This document shows, piece by piece, positions 1 to 11,203 of a stretch of DNA of 64,000 bases. The number at the start of each line of letters is the position of its first letter. The stretch's first letter is position 1. A program made the position numbers and the translations under genes. The notes below the pieces were generated by a model, which saw nothing but the letters and a program-made list of their open reading frames with translations, was not told the DNA's origin and ran no database searches. Source of the stretch: Aselliscus stoliczkanus (taxonomy: Eukaryota > Chordata > Mammalia > Chiroptera > Hipposideridae). The DNA lies in the NCBI GenBank assembly GCA_033961575.1, contig CM066738.1, positions 66,315,478 through 66,379,477 on the forward strand. The letters are read 5' to 3'.

Positions 1-181
1 GAAGCACAGTGCTTCATTGCACTGGACACAGTTACTGGCCCAGTGGTGATCACATGTCCTAAATTCTACAACATCAGAGTATTTATCTGGGCTAGATATT
101 GAAAGAAGTTGTCTTTCCACTGGTTCGGTTACATTGTGTCGTAGAAGTCTAAGCTGCTGTTGACTATCTTTTCCAACTGTA
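1..181. other. unassigned sequence at window start
   Basis: No repeat family or open coding region was recognised here. The stretch ends at the left target-site duplicate of the composite SINE that follows. Confidence 0.4.
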
Positions 182-197
182 AAGAGGAGGCACATGT

Positions 198-612
198 CAG
201 GCCAGCCGGGTGGCATGAACTCTGAGCAACACGGTCACTGATTCGATTGGATTCGATTCCCACGTGGGCCAGAGCTGCACCCAAGCTGAGCTGCTGCTGA
301 GCTGTCAACGGGCGGGTGGCTGGATGGCTCAGCTGATGAGAGCGCATGCTCATAACAACAAGGTTACTGGGTTCGACTCCCACATAGAATGGTGGACTGT
401 GTACCCACCCCCAACAGCCATGGAACAAGATTGAAAGCAGTGACCAGTCTTGGAGCTGAGCTTGTGCCCTCCACAACTAAGATTGAAGCACAACAACTTA
501 ACTTGGAGCTGATGGGTCCTGGAAAAAAACACCATGTTCCCTTTCTCCAATTCCCCAATTCTGTTACCTTCCTCAATTCCCTAATAAAATCTTTAAAAAA
601 AAAGAAAAAAAA
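198..612 (+). mobile_element. composite tRNA-derived SINE with two tRNA-like heads
   Basis: Two tRNA-like promoter heads lie in tandem: a decayed one at about 200-275 with a B-box-like 'gattcgattcccac', and a better one at about 312-395 with 'gggttcgactcccaca'. A body follows ('cctccacaactaagattga') and an A-rich tail after 'ccctaataaaatctttaaa'. A 16-bp target-site duplication, aagaggaRgcacatgt, flanks the whole unit at 182-197 and 613-628. The two-headed unit therefore inserted as one piece. Short open frames here are non-coding. Confidence 0.8.
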
Positions 613-639
613 AAGAGGAAGCACATGTATAGTTGAAAG

Positions 640-815
640 ACAATGCACGCCAATATCCAAAGGCAAACACAAGGTCAAGGTGGAAAAAAGATCAAGGTCT
701 TGGTCAATATCATTTGAGCCCCTGGATCTAGTTTTCCCTGGGGTTTGGAGTTATATGTGTTGATAAAGTCCTGTTTGGCAAAAGTCAGTTTGAGTTAGGT
801 AATTGTCAAGAAAGC
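640..815 (+). repeat. ancient interspersed repeat, 3' end (class uncertain)
   Basis: The text 'atttgagcccctggatcta' and 'gccagtttgagttagg'-like sequence resembles the 3' end of an old, widely dispersed mammalian repeat. A longer piece of apparently the same family lies at about 44,240-44,640. I cannot name the family with certainty. Confidence 0.35.
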
Positions 816-825
816 TAACTAGTGA

Positions 826-1283
826 GGAAAATAACCCAAAAAACTGAGGGTTACTAGGTGGGAGGAGGCTGGGGATGGGAGAGGATGTAAAGGGATTAGA
901 AAGTACAAATTAATGATTGCAATATAGCCATGGAGATATGAAATATAGTCTGGGGAATATAATGAATAATATTGTAATGCTTTTGGAGGGGGTCAGATGG
1001 GCACTTGTCTTATTAGGGAGATCACTTCATGGATTTTGTAGCTGTCTGACCACTGAACTGTATACCTGAAGCTGAAGTAGAAGAATAATATTGAGTGTCA
1101 AACTATATATAGTCATGGAATATGTAGTACAGCACAGGGAATGGAGTCAATGGAATTGTAACAGCTATATACGATATTAGAGAGGTAGTAGATTGGGGGA
1201 GGGAGGTTATTGCTTTCTGAGGGGTGTAATTGTCTAACTATTACATTGTTCTGTGCACCTGAAACTAACAAAAAAAAAAATAA
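826..1283 (+). mobile_element. L1 LINE, 3' UTR and tail
   Basis: This is a 5'-truncated L1 3' end. It has the laurasiatherian-type 3' UTR ('gtaaagggattagaaagtac', 'ctaactattacattgtt', 'cacctgaaactaa') and an A-rich tail at about 1,268-1,283. The same terminal sequence recurs at 27,840-28,312 and 51,212-51,385 on this strand, and as its reverse complement in the minus-strand L1s. Confidence 0.85.
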
Positions 1284-1395
1284 AACCATTACATACAAAC
1301 ATGAAAAAATATATTTATACAAAAAGAGTTAATAAACCAACATAAAAATGATCTTCTAAATTTGTAAGAAAAAATAAAATAAAAAAGCAAGTCAA

Positions 1396-1500
1396 GGGCT
1401 GGCCAAGTGGCATGGTGGTTAAGTGCTGGCTTGGGATGCCCACGGCCCCCGTTCGGGTCCCACATATGAGGGCCAGTGACATTGTCCTCAAAAAAAAAAA
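1396..1500 (+). mobile_element. short bat tRNA-derived SINE
   Basis: The head is 'ggctggccaagtggcatggt', with 'gttcgggtcccacatatgag' as B box and core, then an A tail. A perfect 15-bp target-site duplication (aaaaaagcaagtcaa) lies at 1,381-1,395 and 1,501-1,515, which indicates a young insertion. Confidence 0.92.
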
Positions 1501-1605
1501 AAAAAAGCAAGTCAACTAGTATAGATACAATCTCTGCAAAGAAGTTTATAGCTCTATCAAGAGAACAGGCATATAACTGTGGTTTGATAGACTCTCTATA
1601 AATGC

Positions 1606-1608
<3 letters not shown>

Positions 1609-1654
<46 letters not shown>
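1609..1654. repeat. (AC)n microsatellite
   Basis: About 23 uninterrupted AC dinucleotides run directly into the left terminal repeat of the neighbouring mariner. Confidence 0.95.
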
Positions 1655-1658
<4 letters not shown>

Positions 1659-1818
1659 TCTGACAATTAAGTTCGCAAATTTTGTTGCAACAGTGTTGCT
1701 AACCTTTTTTGATATTAGAGGGATTATTCATTATGAATTTATAACAACTGGAAAAAACAGTTAACCAAGTTTACTATTTGGAAATGCTGAAAAGGCTGCA
1801 TTAAAAAGACTTGAACTT

Positions 1819-1929
1819 GGGCCGGCCGAGTGGCGCAGTGGTTAAGCACTGCTTTGGGAAGCCAGCAGCCCCGGTTCGGGTCCCACATATGAGGGCCAGT
1901 GAAACTGCCCTCAAAAAAAAACAAAAACA
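1819..1929 (+). mobile_element. short tRNA-derived SINE inside the mariner
   Basis: The head is 'gggccggccgagtggcgcag', with the core 'cccacatatgagggccagtg' and an A-rich tail. It is flanked by a duplicated 'acttgaactt' at about 1,809-1,818 and 1,930-1,939. It interrupts the transposase frame and so is younger than the mariner. Confidence 0.92.
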
Positions 1930-2287
1930 ACTTGAACTTTTCGCCAACAATTCATGGCTCTTGCATCACAACAATGCACCAGTTCACATGGCACTGTCTG
2001 TGAGGGAGGTTTTAGCCAGTAACCAAATAACTGTATTGGGACACCCTCCCTACTCACCTGATCTGGCCCCTGATGACTTCTTTCTTTACCCGAAGTTAAA
2101 GGAAATATTCAAAGGAAGACATTTTGATGACATTCAGGACATTGAGGGTAATACGACTACAGCTCTGATGGCCATTCCAGAAAAGGAGTTCCAAAATTGT
2201 TTTGAAGGGTGGACTATGCACTGGAGTGGGTGCATAGCTTTCCAAGAGGAGTACTTTGAAGGTGCCCATGGTGATATTCATCAATGA
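1930..2287 (+). pseudogene. mariner transposase, C-terminal fragment
   Basis: An open frame continuing from the SINE into the mariner encodes the transposase C-terminal catalytic part. The recognisable landmarks are LLHHNNAP, ALSVREVLAS, PPYSPDLAP and FQNCFEGW near the end. In active mariners (DD34D family) the first landmark carries the second catalytic Asp (HDNAP). Here it reads NNAP, so that residue is lost; the third Asp, in YSPDLAP, is kept. The first Asp and the helix-turn-helix region are missing with the internal deletion. It cannot be an active transposase. The apparent N-terminus of the frame is translated SINE. Confidence 0.85.
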
Positions 2288-2344
2288 GGCATGTAGCACT
2301 TTTTCTAGGATGAGTTCACAAACTTAATTGTCAGACCACCCCCC

Positions 2345-3569
2345 CTCCCCCACACACACAAAGCATTATAGAAATATAGAAGGTGGATACCCAATACAAA
2401 CTACAGGAGACAGGGAGGACTTTATGGAGCAACAGTATTTGATTTGGCCTTTAAAAGATCCGTAGAATTTCAAGAGAGGAACATGACTTAGTAACTCCAA
2501 ATAGAAGAAATAGAAAAGCTATGAAAATATGGAACTTATTACTTCAAGTTTGAGTAATGGAAAATTGTTTCCTGATAAGGGTGGCAGAGGGTGAGTCAAG
2601 TCACAAGAGAAAAGAGGTAGCAAGAAAAGGATGGGGCAAATTAGGACCTAATATGCTAAGTTTTTAGATATTATATCATAAGTGGTGAGAGTCTTTCAAA
2701 GATATTAAGGAGGGGTGTAATATGATTAGAAATATGTTTGAGAAAGCTAACTGTGGTGGTTATGAAGATAGTTTGAGGGATAAGGAATAGAGGTTGTGAG
2801 ATCTGATAGGAAGTTACTGAGGTAGTCACTAAGGGGTGAGCAAGTCATAGGCAACTGCAGTAGTGGTGGGTGTGGAGAAAAACGAACAGTGGGAGATAGA
2901 GGGCAAGGACTTAGTGACTGAAAATATGAGCGTGAGAGTGAGGGAGAAGACAGACTTGGGGGTGGGGCTAATACATCCACTTTGGTTGTGATGAATTTGA
3001 GGTGCTTCATGAATATTCTGTTACCAAAAAAGTATTGGAAATGGAGAGAGTCTGTGGGTAACATATTTGGGAGTATCTAGTGGCAAATGGAACTATTTCT
3101 AATTCATTTTGTGGTCGCGTTTTTGGTTCCTGCTCTTTGGAATTTTATAATCTAAGTTAGAATTGATGTTCAATGGTGTATAACCATTGAAGAATAAATG
3201 GTGATATCTAACATTTCTATTTTAAAAAATATTATGTTATCACCTTACATTTTTATTGTATTTAATGGATTTACAGTGTTTTCATATATGCTGCTTATTA
3301 AGTAGCACCACAACCTGGTGAAGTAGTTATTATATTCTTATTTACAAATGATGAAATTAATTCTCCAGAAGTGTAAGTACCTTTATCAAATGTTTCAGTT
3401 GGCATGGGCTTTGACTAAAAAAACAATTTTTTTCAGCTTTGTATAATGTCAACAATCATAAATATGTGAATGACTCCAATTTTTCACTGAAAAAGACTAT
3501 TTGCCATGCACTCTTCTAGGCTCAGGGTTCACAGAGGCAAATCAAACAGATTGTTTTTTGCTTTCAGAC
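2345..3569. other. mostly unique sequence with a MIR relic
   Basis: No gene was recognised. Around 2,340-2,362 there is a C-rich and CA-rich stretch after the mariner. A weak antisense MIR-like stretch lies at about 3,285-3,400 ('acaaatgatgaaatt'). Around 3,505-3,590 ('tgcactcttctaggctcagg') there is another old repeat-like stretch of uncertain class. Confidence 0.4.
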
Positions 3570-3940
3570 AACTGTAAATCTGGGTAGTCTTTTCTAAGTC
3601 CTATCTTTATTTTAAACTGCTTATTTAATATCTCATGTTGGATAATTCTCTGGCTTCTCACATTCAGTGTACATAAAATTGAAAATCATTTACTAACCCC
3701 AATCCTATTTCCTCATAGATTCCCTATCCTGGTAACTGAAACCATTGTCATCCACTCAGCCATCTAATCCAGAACTCTGAAAATTATCCTAGATTGTTTC
3801 CTCTTACTCTCCTACACATCTATTGGTAATGTAGGTTCTACTTCCCTGCTATCACTTGAATCTATCTCTATTTTTTGCCACTATCTAAGGTTAGGCCTTA
3901 TTTACTTCTAATCTGGATTATTGAAATAGCTTTTTTTTAT
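3570..3940 (+). mobile_element. ancient L2-like LINE fragment, left part
   Basis: Degenerate text such as 'tctggattattgaaatagc' resembles the conserved 3' half of L2 ('ctggactattgcaatagcc'). The same element resumes at 7,206 after the L1-A insertion, with the aatagctttt sequence repeated at the break. The family name is by recognition only. Confidence 0.5.
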
Positions 3941-4689
3941 ATAAATTTTATTGTGAAATAAACATTTTTTTTAAAAAAATTATTTTCAGGTGTACATCAA
4001 AATGAAACAGTTATACATTTTACCCTGAAAGTGACCACCCCTCTTCTACAGTTCGCCACCGCACTCCTCCCACCCATATCATACATATCTATTACAATTC
4101 CTTTGATTCCCTTCCACAGTATACTCCACATCCCATGACTGTCTATATATTCAGTTACAGTTGGCACACAATATTATACAATATCAGCTTCAGGTGTAAA
4201 GGGCAGTGATCAAGCCTCTACTCCATCCATGAAGTGGTCTCCCTAACAAGACGTGTAACTATCAGACACGCCACAAAATTTTTACAACATTATTATATTC
4301 CCCGAACTGTGTTTCATATCCTTGTGGCAATATTGTAGTTGTCTATTTATGCTGTCTAATCCCTTCCCCTTCTCCCTTATCCCCACCCCCCTCCCACCTA
4401 GCAACCCTCAGTTTTTCCTCTATATCTGAGTCTGTTTACTTTGCTCATTCATTCAATTTTTCAGATTCCACATATAAGTGAGATCATATGGTATTTATCT
4501 TTCTCTGACTGACTTATTTCACTTAACATAATAGTCTCTTCACAACATTATCAATTACATTGCCAGAACCATCCCCCATATCCCTGCGGCAATATTATAG
4601 TCACCCACCTACGCTGTCCAAACCTTCCCCCTCTCCCTCATCCCCACCCCTACCCAGCAAGCAACCATAAGTTTTTCCTTTATATTGGC

Positions 4690-5330
4690 TTGATGTAATT
4701 TCAATCTTCTTAAATTCGCTGAGACTTGTTTTGTGCCCTAACATGGTCTATCTTGGAAAATGTCTCCTGTGCACTTGAGAAGAATGTATATTCTATTGTT
4801 TCAGGGTGAAATGCTCTAAAAATATAGACAAAGTCCAGCTGGTCTAAAGTGTCATTTAAGGCCACTCTTTCCATGTTGATTTTCTGTCTAGAGGATCTGT
4901 CCATTGGTGACAATGGGGTGTTGAAGTCCCCTACTATGATAGTGTTACTGTTGATCTCTGTCTTTATGTCTGTCAAAATCTGTTATATATAATTAGGAGC
5001 TCCTATGTTGGGTGCATAGATGTTTATTAGGGTTATAGTGCCCTTCTTTGTCTTTTATTGTAGTCATTTTAAAGTCTATTTTGTCCAAAATAAGTACTGC
5101 CATTCCAGCTTTTTTTTTCTCTCATTTCCATTTGTATGAAATATCTTATTCCATCTGTAAACAGCATATACATGTGCCATATTTTCTTATCCACTCAGCC
5201 ACTCTCTGTCTTTTGATTGGAGCATTTAGCCCATTCACATTTAAAATGATTATTGATAGGTGCATATGTATTGCCATTTTGTTATTTGTATTCCTGGTCT
5301 TCCTGGGTTAGCTTGTTTACCTCTGTCTTT
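4690..5330 (-). pseudogene. L1 ORF2 endonuclease fragment (in L1-A)
   Basis: The minus-strand frame at 4,710-4,976 carries the APE-type endonuclease core: [15 protein letters not shown] (catalytic Asp) followed by [17 protein letters not shown]. The DNA up to about 5,330 matches the ORF2 N-terminal region. The frame then stops at the shared deletion junction. The C-terminal part of the nuclease with its Asp-His pair, all of the reverse transcriptase and almost all of the C-terminus are missing, so no retrotransposition function is possible. Confidence 0.85.
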
Positions 5331-5344
5331 TGTTTAAAAAAGCC

Positions 5345-6150
5345 CTTTTAACATTTCTTACAATGCTGGCTTGGTGATGATGAACTCCTTACGCTTATTC
5401 TTTTCTGAGAAGCTCTTTATTTCTCCTTCAATTTTAAGTGATAGCCATGATGGGTAGAGCAATCTTGGTTGTAGGCCTTTATTTTGTGTCACTTTGAATA
5501 TCTCCTGCCACTCCCTTCTGGCCTGCAGAGTTTCTGTAGACAAGTCAAGTGTTAGTCTAATAGGAGTTCCTTTGTATGTGACCTGCTGTTTTTCTCTTGC
5601 TGCTTTTAGGATTCTGTCTTTGTCTTTAACCTTTGCCATTTAACTATGATGTGTCTTGGTGTGGACCGGTTTGGGTTCAGCTTATTTGGAACCCCTGGGC
5701 TTCCTGGGCATGTATGTTGATTTCCTTCACCAGGGTAGGGAAGTTTTCAGTCATTATTTTTTGAAATACATTGTCGACCCTTTGCTGCTGCTTCTCTTCT
5801 CCTTCTGCTATTCCTATGATGCTTTATTGTTTTGTTCATCTTGTCCCATAGGGCTCTTAAACTATTTTCATTGTTTTTTATTCTTTGGTCTTTTGTTGTT
5901 CCAACTGGGTGATTTCTGCTATTTTGTCTTCCAAATCGCTGATCCAGTTCTCTGCTTCATCTACTCTACTGGTGATTCCTTCGAGTGTGTTCTTCATTTC
6001 AGTTATTGTATTGTTTAGTTCTAACTGTTTGTTTTTTATGATTTCTCTATCCTTCCTTATGTCCTCACTACGTTTGTTAAACATTCTTATCATCAGTGAT
6101 CTAACCTCTGTCTCTGAAAGGTTGGATCCCTCTGTTTAATTTAGTTCCAT
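5345..6150 (-). pseudogene. L1 ORF1 (RNA-binding chaperone), broken, in L1-A
   Basis: ORF1p binds L1 RNA as a coiled-coil trimer. Two frames remain. An N-terminal coiled-coil part at 5,878-6,093 shows ELNNTITEMKNTLEGITSRV, then DEAENWISDLEDK. A C-terminal domain part at 5,358-5,639 shows MAKVKDKDRILKAAREKQQV, then TLQARREWQEIFKV. The RRM-like middle between them is frameshifted. The equivalent ORF1 in L1-D is better preserved. Confidence 0.85.
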
Positions 6151-6179
6151 TTCTAGAGGTTTCTTCTGATCTTTTACTT

Positions 6180-7205
6180 GTGACATGTTTCTTCTTTACT
6201 TATTCTGGCTGTCACTCTGGGATTGCTTTGATGTATTACATAGATCACCAGGAGAGCCCCGGGTGGATCATGCAGGCACACAGCTCATGGCACAACATTC
6301 CCAGGAAAACTCCCAGTCTCAGCCTGTCCCAATCAGCCACTCGCAGATTAGGCCGAGCATCCCGACAACCAATCACCAGTCTGGCAACTCTTCAAGCGCA
6401 GTGTGGAGAGTGGGGACCCGAGGCGCATTGCGCACTCCCGCGTTTAAGTGAGCAAGCTGTTGGAGCCAGAGCATGCCCACCAGGCATTTCCCTGACAACT
6501 CAGTATAAGCTGGCTGGACGGTGGGAATCCAAGGCCGCATGCCCGCGTAAGCACGCACTTCTGTGCCAATTCCACTATACCAATGAGGTCTCGGACCTGA
6601 CCCTCTGTGGGAGGGCCCAACCCTGACAAAATGGCACCCTCCTGTACACCCGTCGTGTGCAAGCTCCACAGCAGGGGAACAATAGTCCAAGAACCTCCAG
6701 CTTTTGTACCAAAGGTACTCAGTTCAGTCCATCCCCGCAGGCTCCTGGGCCCAGTTCACAGAGCTACTCCCTCTACCAGCAACCAGGTAAGTGCTCACCG
6801 GAGAGCAAGCCCGTGTGCCGACCCCACTGATACTCTGGCCGCTTTCAGCCTCACTGAGCTGAGCAAAGAGAGTCCTCACTAATTTACTGCCAGCTATCTT
6901 GGAAGTCCTCTTCCCTGCAAAGGAACTCTGGGTTGTGAGCTGGGTGTGCGGCCGGAGGGTCTCTCCCCCAACCTGAGAAGCCTCCCCACAGTTTGGGCTT
7001 CCGTCGCAGAGTTCACCCTCTCTCGTCTCCGCCCCTCCTACCAGACTTGATGTGGCCTCCTCTTTATGTTCTTCGTTTAGTGGTTCTGTTCATCTAGTGT
7101 TCCGGAGACATCCAGGGTTGAATATTGTATAAATTATTTGTAATTTTGGTGTGATCTTGGGAGGTAGTTAGCACAGCGTCTGTCTATTCTGCCATTTTAC
7201 CGGAA
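6180..7205 (-). promoter_or_regulatory. L1-A 5' UTR with a 110-bp monomer
   Basis: This GC-rich L1 5' UTR would act as the element's internal promoter. One monomer of about 111 bp starts at 6,406 ('gagagtggggacccgaggcg') and a second, partial one starts at 6,517. Close relatives are at 60,118-61,078 and 63,040-64,000. The 5' end is 'tctattctgccattttacc' near 7,200. Open frames here are not conserved between copies and are unlikely to be coding. Confidence 0.7.
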
Positions 7206-7730
7206 GTCCTGCAATAGCTTTTTAAAGTCTCTCTTTTTCCTCTCTGTTGCCTCCTCTTTCCCATTACATAAAGCAACCTGCACACTGCTAAAATACAAGC
7301 CTGAATATGACACTTCCCTTTTGAAATGGTCACAAAAACATTCCAGCCTTATGAAGATAAAGTGTCTGTTCAGTTTAGCATGCAAGTGTTTTTATTATCT
7401 GGCTCCTAGGTCCCACTCTTGCCTCATTTTTAGATCTATGGAACCACTGGCATTATTGAGATTAGGTCATGTCTTGTCAAGCTCTCATGACTTCCCATAT
7501 GCTCTTCCCTCTGCTTGGAATGTCTTCCCACCACCTGTTTCCCTAATTAATGTGTACTGTACTATTAAATACCAGCTCAATTTCACTTTCCTTGAAAGGA
7601 GTTTTGGGGCTCCCAATCTGATTTATAAACCCTTTGCTACTCTAGCAAGGACTGTGATAATCACCTTACCCATCTGCCTACCTCTTGAACAGAGGGACTC
7701 TATCTTGTTCCAACTTTGGACTGAATGAAT
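7206..7730 (+). mobile_element. ancient L2-like LINE fragment, right part
   Basis: This continues the element from 3,570-3,940. 'ttccctctgcttggaatgtc' followed by 'accagctcaatttcac' is characteristic of the L2 3' end. The 135-residue open frame inside is not a gene. Confidence 0.55.
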
Positions 7731-8764
7731 TGTTTGATATTTATCAATTAAAATATTTTAAACAGAATTTTTAAATTTTATGGTTCAAAAATAATTAAAT
7801 ACATGCATTAAAATATGTTTTTTAGTTTTTAAAGTAGTGCTTTGTTGTAAATAATTTACAATTATTTCTAAATTGCCAGGCTTGGTGATTTCCTGATTGC
7901 TCAATTCATTTTGTAGACATTGTCCTTTTGGTGACTGATATCTGTTGGAATAAATGCTGGACATTTCAGAAACATGAACCAATTCTATAAAACACAGGGT
8001 AAATGAGCACACTAATAAATGACCTTATTAGCTTCCTATGCTCTTGTAAACTTAGTACTGATTGGAGAATTAAAAGGTTGAAAACGAATTTTAACCTCCT
8101 TGAGCAAAAGTTAATACACTGAAGCCCGTTTTGTATTCTGACAACAGAACTTTTCTGTGGCCATTTAGGGCTATAATCATTATAGATATTTCTGATATTC
8201 TTTATTGTAAATTTTTCATTAAGTAACTTGCACCAATTTGGAAATAAACTTGAATAGCTCTACTAGGTTCTTAGAATTATTAAGGTTGCGAAAAAATTAT
8301 TTCTGAGTTATGGCTTTTGTGGTGAGGTGAGCAAAATTAAATCTCTATTCATAGTCATCTTTACCAGAGTTGCAGTGAATACCATGTAAATTATATATTT
8401 ATAAACCACTGCTGGAAGAGCAAAGGAGTGAAAAGGGAAAGGAGGAGGACAACTAGGGAAATATAAACTAAAAATGGAGAATTTTTGATATACCAGAATT
8501 TCCCCAGATAAATGTACTTACCAAATTATCATGTAAAATAAACAAGAATCATTTTAAATGCATTTCTTCTGTTTATGTCAATAAATAACTCACACATCAT
8601 TAGCAAAAATATTTGTAGATATTCTTTCCCATTAAAAAATGGAAAATATGCTGATAGCATTTTTAAAAAGCTCTCTTGAGAGAATAGGAGCAATGATATA
8701 ATAATAATGTTTAGATATCTAGAAAAAAATGAAATAAAATTTGAAAAATAAATATAATTTCCTT
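7731..8764. other. AT-rich unique sequence
   Basis: No repeat, gene or RNA feature was recognised. The sequence is AT-rich and has no long open frame with recognisable content. Confidence 0.5.
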
Positions 8765-10335
8765 TTTCTGAGTGATATTTCATTGGCTATATACCACATA
8801 TTCTTTTTCCATTTATCTATTGATGTATGCCTAGGTTGCTTTCATATCTTGGCTATAGTAAATAATGCTTCAGTAAACATAGAGGTATTTGTATCTTTTT
8901 GAATTAGTGTTTTTGTTTTCTTCAGATAATTATCCAGAAGTGGAATAGCTTGATCATATGGTATTTTTAGTTTTAATATTTTGAGGAACCTCCATACTGT
9001 TTTCCATAGGGGCTGCACCAATTTACATTTCCCCCAAAAGTGCATAAGTGTTGCCTTTCTTCCATGTCTTTAGCAACATTTGTTATTTCTTGTGTTTTGA
9101 TTTCTTTTTTTTTTTTGAGGGCAGTGTCACTGGCCCTCATATGTGGGACCCGAACCGGGGCCGCTGGCTTCCGAGGCCAGCGCTTAACCACTGTGCCACT
9201 CGGCTGGCCCTGTTATTTCTTGTCTTTTGATGATAGCCATTCTAACAGGTGTGAGATACCTCATTGTGGTTTTGGTTTGCATTTCCCTGATGATTAGTGG
9301 TATTGAGCACTGTATCTAATCTTTGAGAAAAAAGTCTATTCAGATTCTCTGCCCATTTTATAAAATTTTTTTATTTTTATTTTCTCTGCCCATTTTTAAT
9401 CAGTATTTTATTTTCTTTTGTACTGAATGGAATGGGCTCTTTATATACTTTGAATATTAGCCACTTATCAGATATATGATTTGCAAATATTTTCTCCCAT
9501 TTTGTAGATTACATTTTCATTTTGTTGATAGTTGCCTTTGCTGTTTAGAAGCTTTTTTGATTGAGTAGTTCCACTTGTTTATTTTTGCATTTATTGCTTT
9601 TGCTTTTGATGTTAAATCCAAAAAATTATCACTGAGACTCATATCAAAGAGATTTCCTCCTAAGTTTTCTTCTAAGAGTCTTATAGTTTCATGTCTTATG
9701 TTCAAGTCTTTAGCGCATTTTGAATTAATATTTGTGTGTGGTGTAAATAGGTCCAGTTTCATTCTTTTGCACGTGGGTGTCCAGTTTTTTCCAACACCAT
9801 TTATTGAAGAGACTGTCTTCACCCCATTGTATATTCTTTGCTCCTCTGTTGTAAATTAATTTACCATATATGCATGGGTTTATTTCTGGGCTCTCTATTC
9901 TGTTCCATTCATCTATGTCTATGTATTTATGTCAATACCATAATGTTTTGATTAATATAGCTTTGTAATAGAGTTTGAAATCAGGATGCATGATGCCTCC
10001 AATTTTGTTCTTTCTCAAGATTGTTTTAGGTATTTGAAGTCTTTTAGGGTTCCATACATATTTTAGGGTCATTTGTTTTATTTTTGTGAAAAATGTCATT
10101 ATAATTTTCATATGGGTTGCATTGAATCTGTAGATTGCATTGGGTAATATGGAAATTTTAACAATATTTGTTCTTCCAATCCATGAGCATGAAATATGTT
10201 TCCATTTATTTGTGTCTTCTTAAATTTCATTCATTAATATCATAATTTTCAGTGTATAAGTCTTTCACCTCCTTGGTTAAACTTCTTCATAGATATTTTA
10301 TTCTTTTAATGTAACTGTAAATTGGGATTATTTTC
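8765..10335 (-). mobile_element. L1-E, ORF2 3' part
   Basis: This is the reverse complement of the L1 ORF2 C-terminal half. Frames at 8,842-9,045 (WGKCKLVQPLWKTVWRFLK) and 9,517-9,822 (VGKNWTPTCKRMKLDL) show C-terminal ORF2 motifs with frameshifts. It is the downstream portion of the L1 whose upstream portion lies at 13,415-15,127 and 19,999-21,885. L1-B was inserted between them. Confidence 0.85.
9101..9210 (-). mobile_element. short tRNA-derived SINE in L1-E
   Basis: This is an antisense short SINE with its T-rich tail on the left and its head on the right. It is flanked by a 20-bp duplication, tgttatttcttgtSttttga, at 9,081-9,100 and 9,211-9,230 with one mismatch. Confidence 0.92.
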
Positions 10336-11053
10336 TTTTTTTTAAGATTTTTAATTAAAATACAGCTAACATAAAATATTATATTTGGTTCAGGTGTACA
10401 TCATAGTTATTCAGCGGTACCTATCTAGCTTTATACAGTGTTACTACCACATTATTGATTTTATTCCCTATGCTAAATAAGTGATCACCCTGATAAGTCC
10501 AGCAACCATCTGACACTATACTACACTATCACATTATTATTGACCTTTCCCTTCTTTTAAAAATTTTCAATTAGATTTGATATTCAATATTATTTTATAT
10601 TAGTTTCAAATGTACAGCATACTGGCTAGACATTTATATAATGTAGGAAGTGATTAGTAAAATTACAATCGTTTAATCATTGTCACCCCAATAAATTTTA
10701 ATTTAAAAATTTATAATTTAGGAAATGATCCCCTTAACTAGTACCACCTGGCACTGTATAGTTTTTACCTTATTATTGATTATATTCCCTGTACTTTACA
10801 TCCCCATGACTATTCTGTAACTATTCATTTGTATTTCTTAATGCCTTCAGCTTTTTCACCCTGCCCCCAACCCCATTTCCATCCATCAACCTGATAGATC
10901 TAATACCTATCTGGCACCATACATAGTTATTACAATGTTATTCACTATATTCCTTATGCAATAGCCTACATCCCCATGATTGCTGTGTAACAACAAATTT
11001 GTACTTCTTAATCCCTTCCCCTTTTCACTTATCCCTAATCCCCTCCCGTTTTA

Positions 11054-11162
11054 TTTATTTATTTTTTTGAGAGCAGTGTCACTGGCCCTCATATGTGGGA
11101 CCGAACCGGGGCTGCTGGCTTCCCAAGCCAGCGCTTAACCATCGCGCCACTCGGCCAGCCCA
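11054..11162 (-). mobile_element. short tRNA-derived SINE in L1-B
   Basis: This is an antisense short SINE. A 17-bp duplication, aatcccctcccRtttta, lies at 11,037-11,053 and 11,163-11,179 with one mismatch. Confidence 0.9.
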
Positions 11163-11203
11163 AATCCCCTCCCATTTTAAAGAAGTCCCTCTAAGATTAC
11201 TTT

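Larger units (their letters stand above)
1653..2337 (+). mobile_element. mariner-type DNA transposon copy 1, internally deleted, with SINE insert
   Basis: The terminal inverted repeats are 'gaggtctgacaattaagttc' on the left and 'cttaattgtcagacc' on the right. Without the inner SINE the element is about 570 bp, against roughly 1.3 kb for a full mariner. The left end passes almost directly into the middle of the transposase (residues like 'HYEF' and 'LKRL'), so the N-terminal DNA-binding half and the first catalytic Asp are gone. The copy at 54,610 has the same structure. Confidence 0.85.
3941..7205 (-). mobile_element. L1-A: internally deleted L1 ('half-LINE' type)
   Basis: In the sense direction (right to left) the order is 5' UTR (7,205 to about 6,180), ORF1 (about 6,140-5,345), ORF2 endonuclease fragment (about 5,330-4,690), a second 3'-UTR-like block (about 4,688-4,539), about 90 bp of the ORF2 3' end, and the full 3' UTR ending in an A-rich tail near 3,945. 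The reverse transcriptase is absent. A duplicated aatagctttt (from 3,925 and from 7,213) marks insertion into the L2-like element. The inner junctions match those in L1-D. Confidence 0.88.

Noticed and set aside
198..763. Open frames near the start of the window, and tRNA gene candidates
   Set aside because: They lie in a SINE and an old repeat. The tRNA-like heads are SINE promoters with decayed tRNA structure, here and at the other SINEs.
6180..6882. Several overlapping GC-rich open frames
   Set aside because: They lie in an L1 5' UTR, shift between copies and show no known domain; similar frames occur at 60,010-60,807 and 63,075-63,911.
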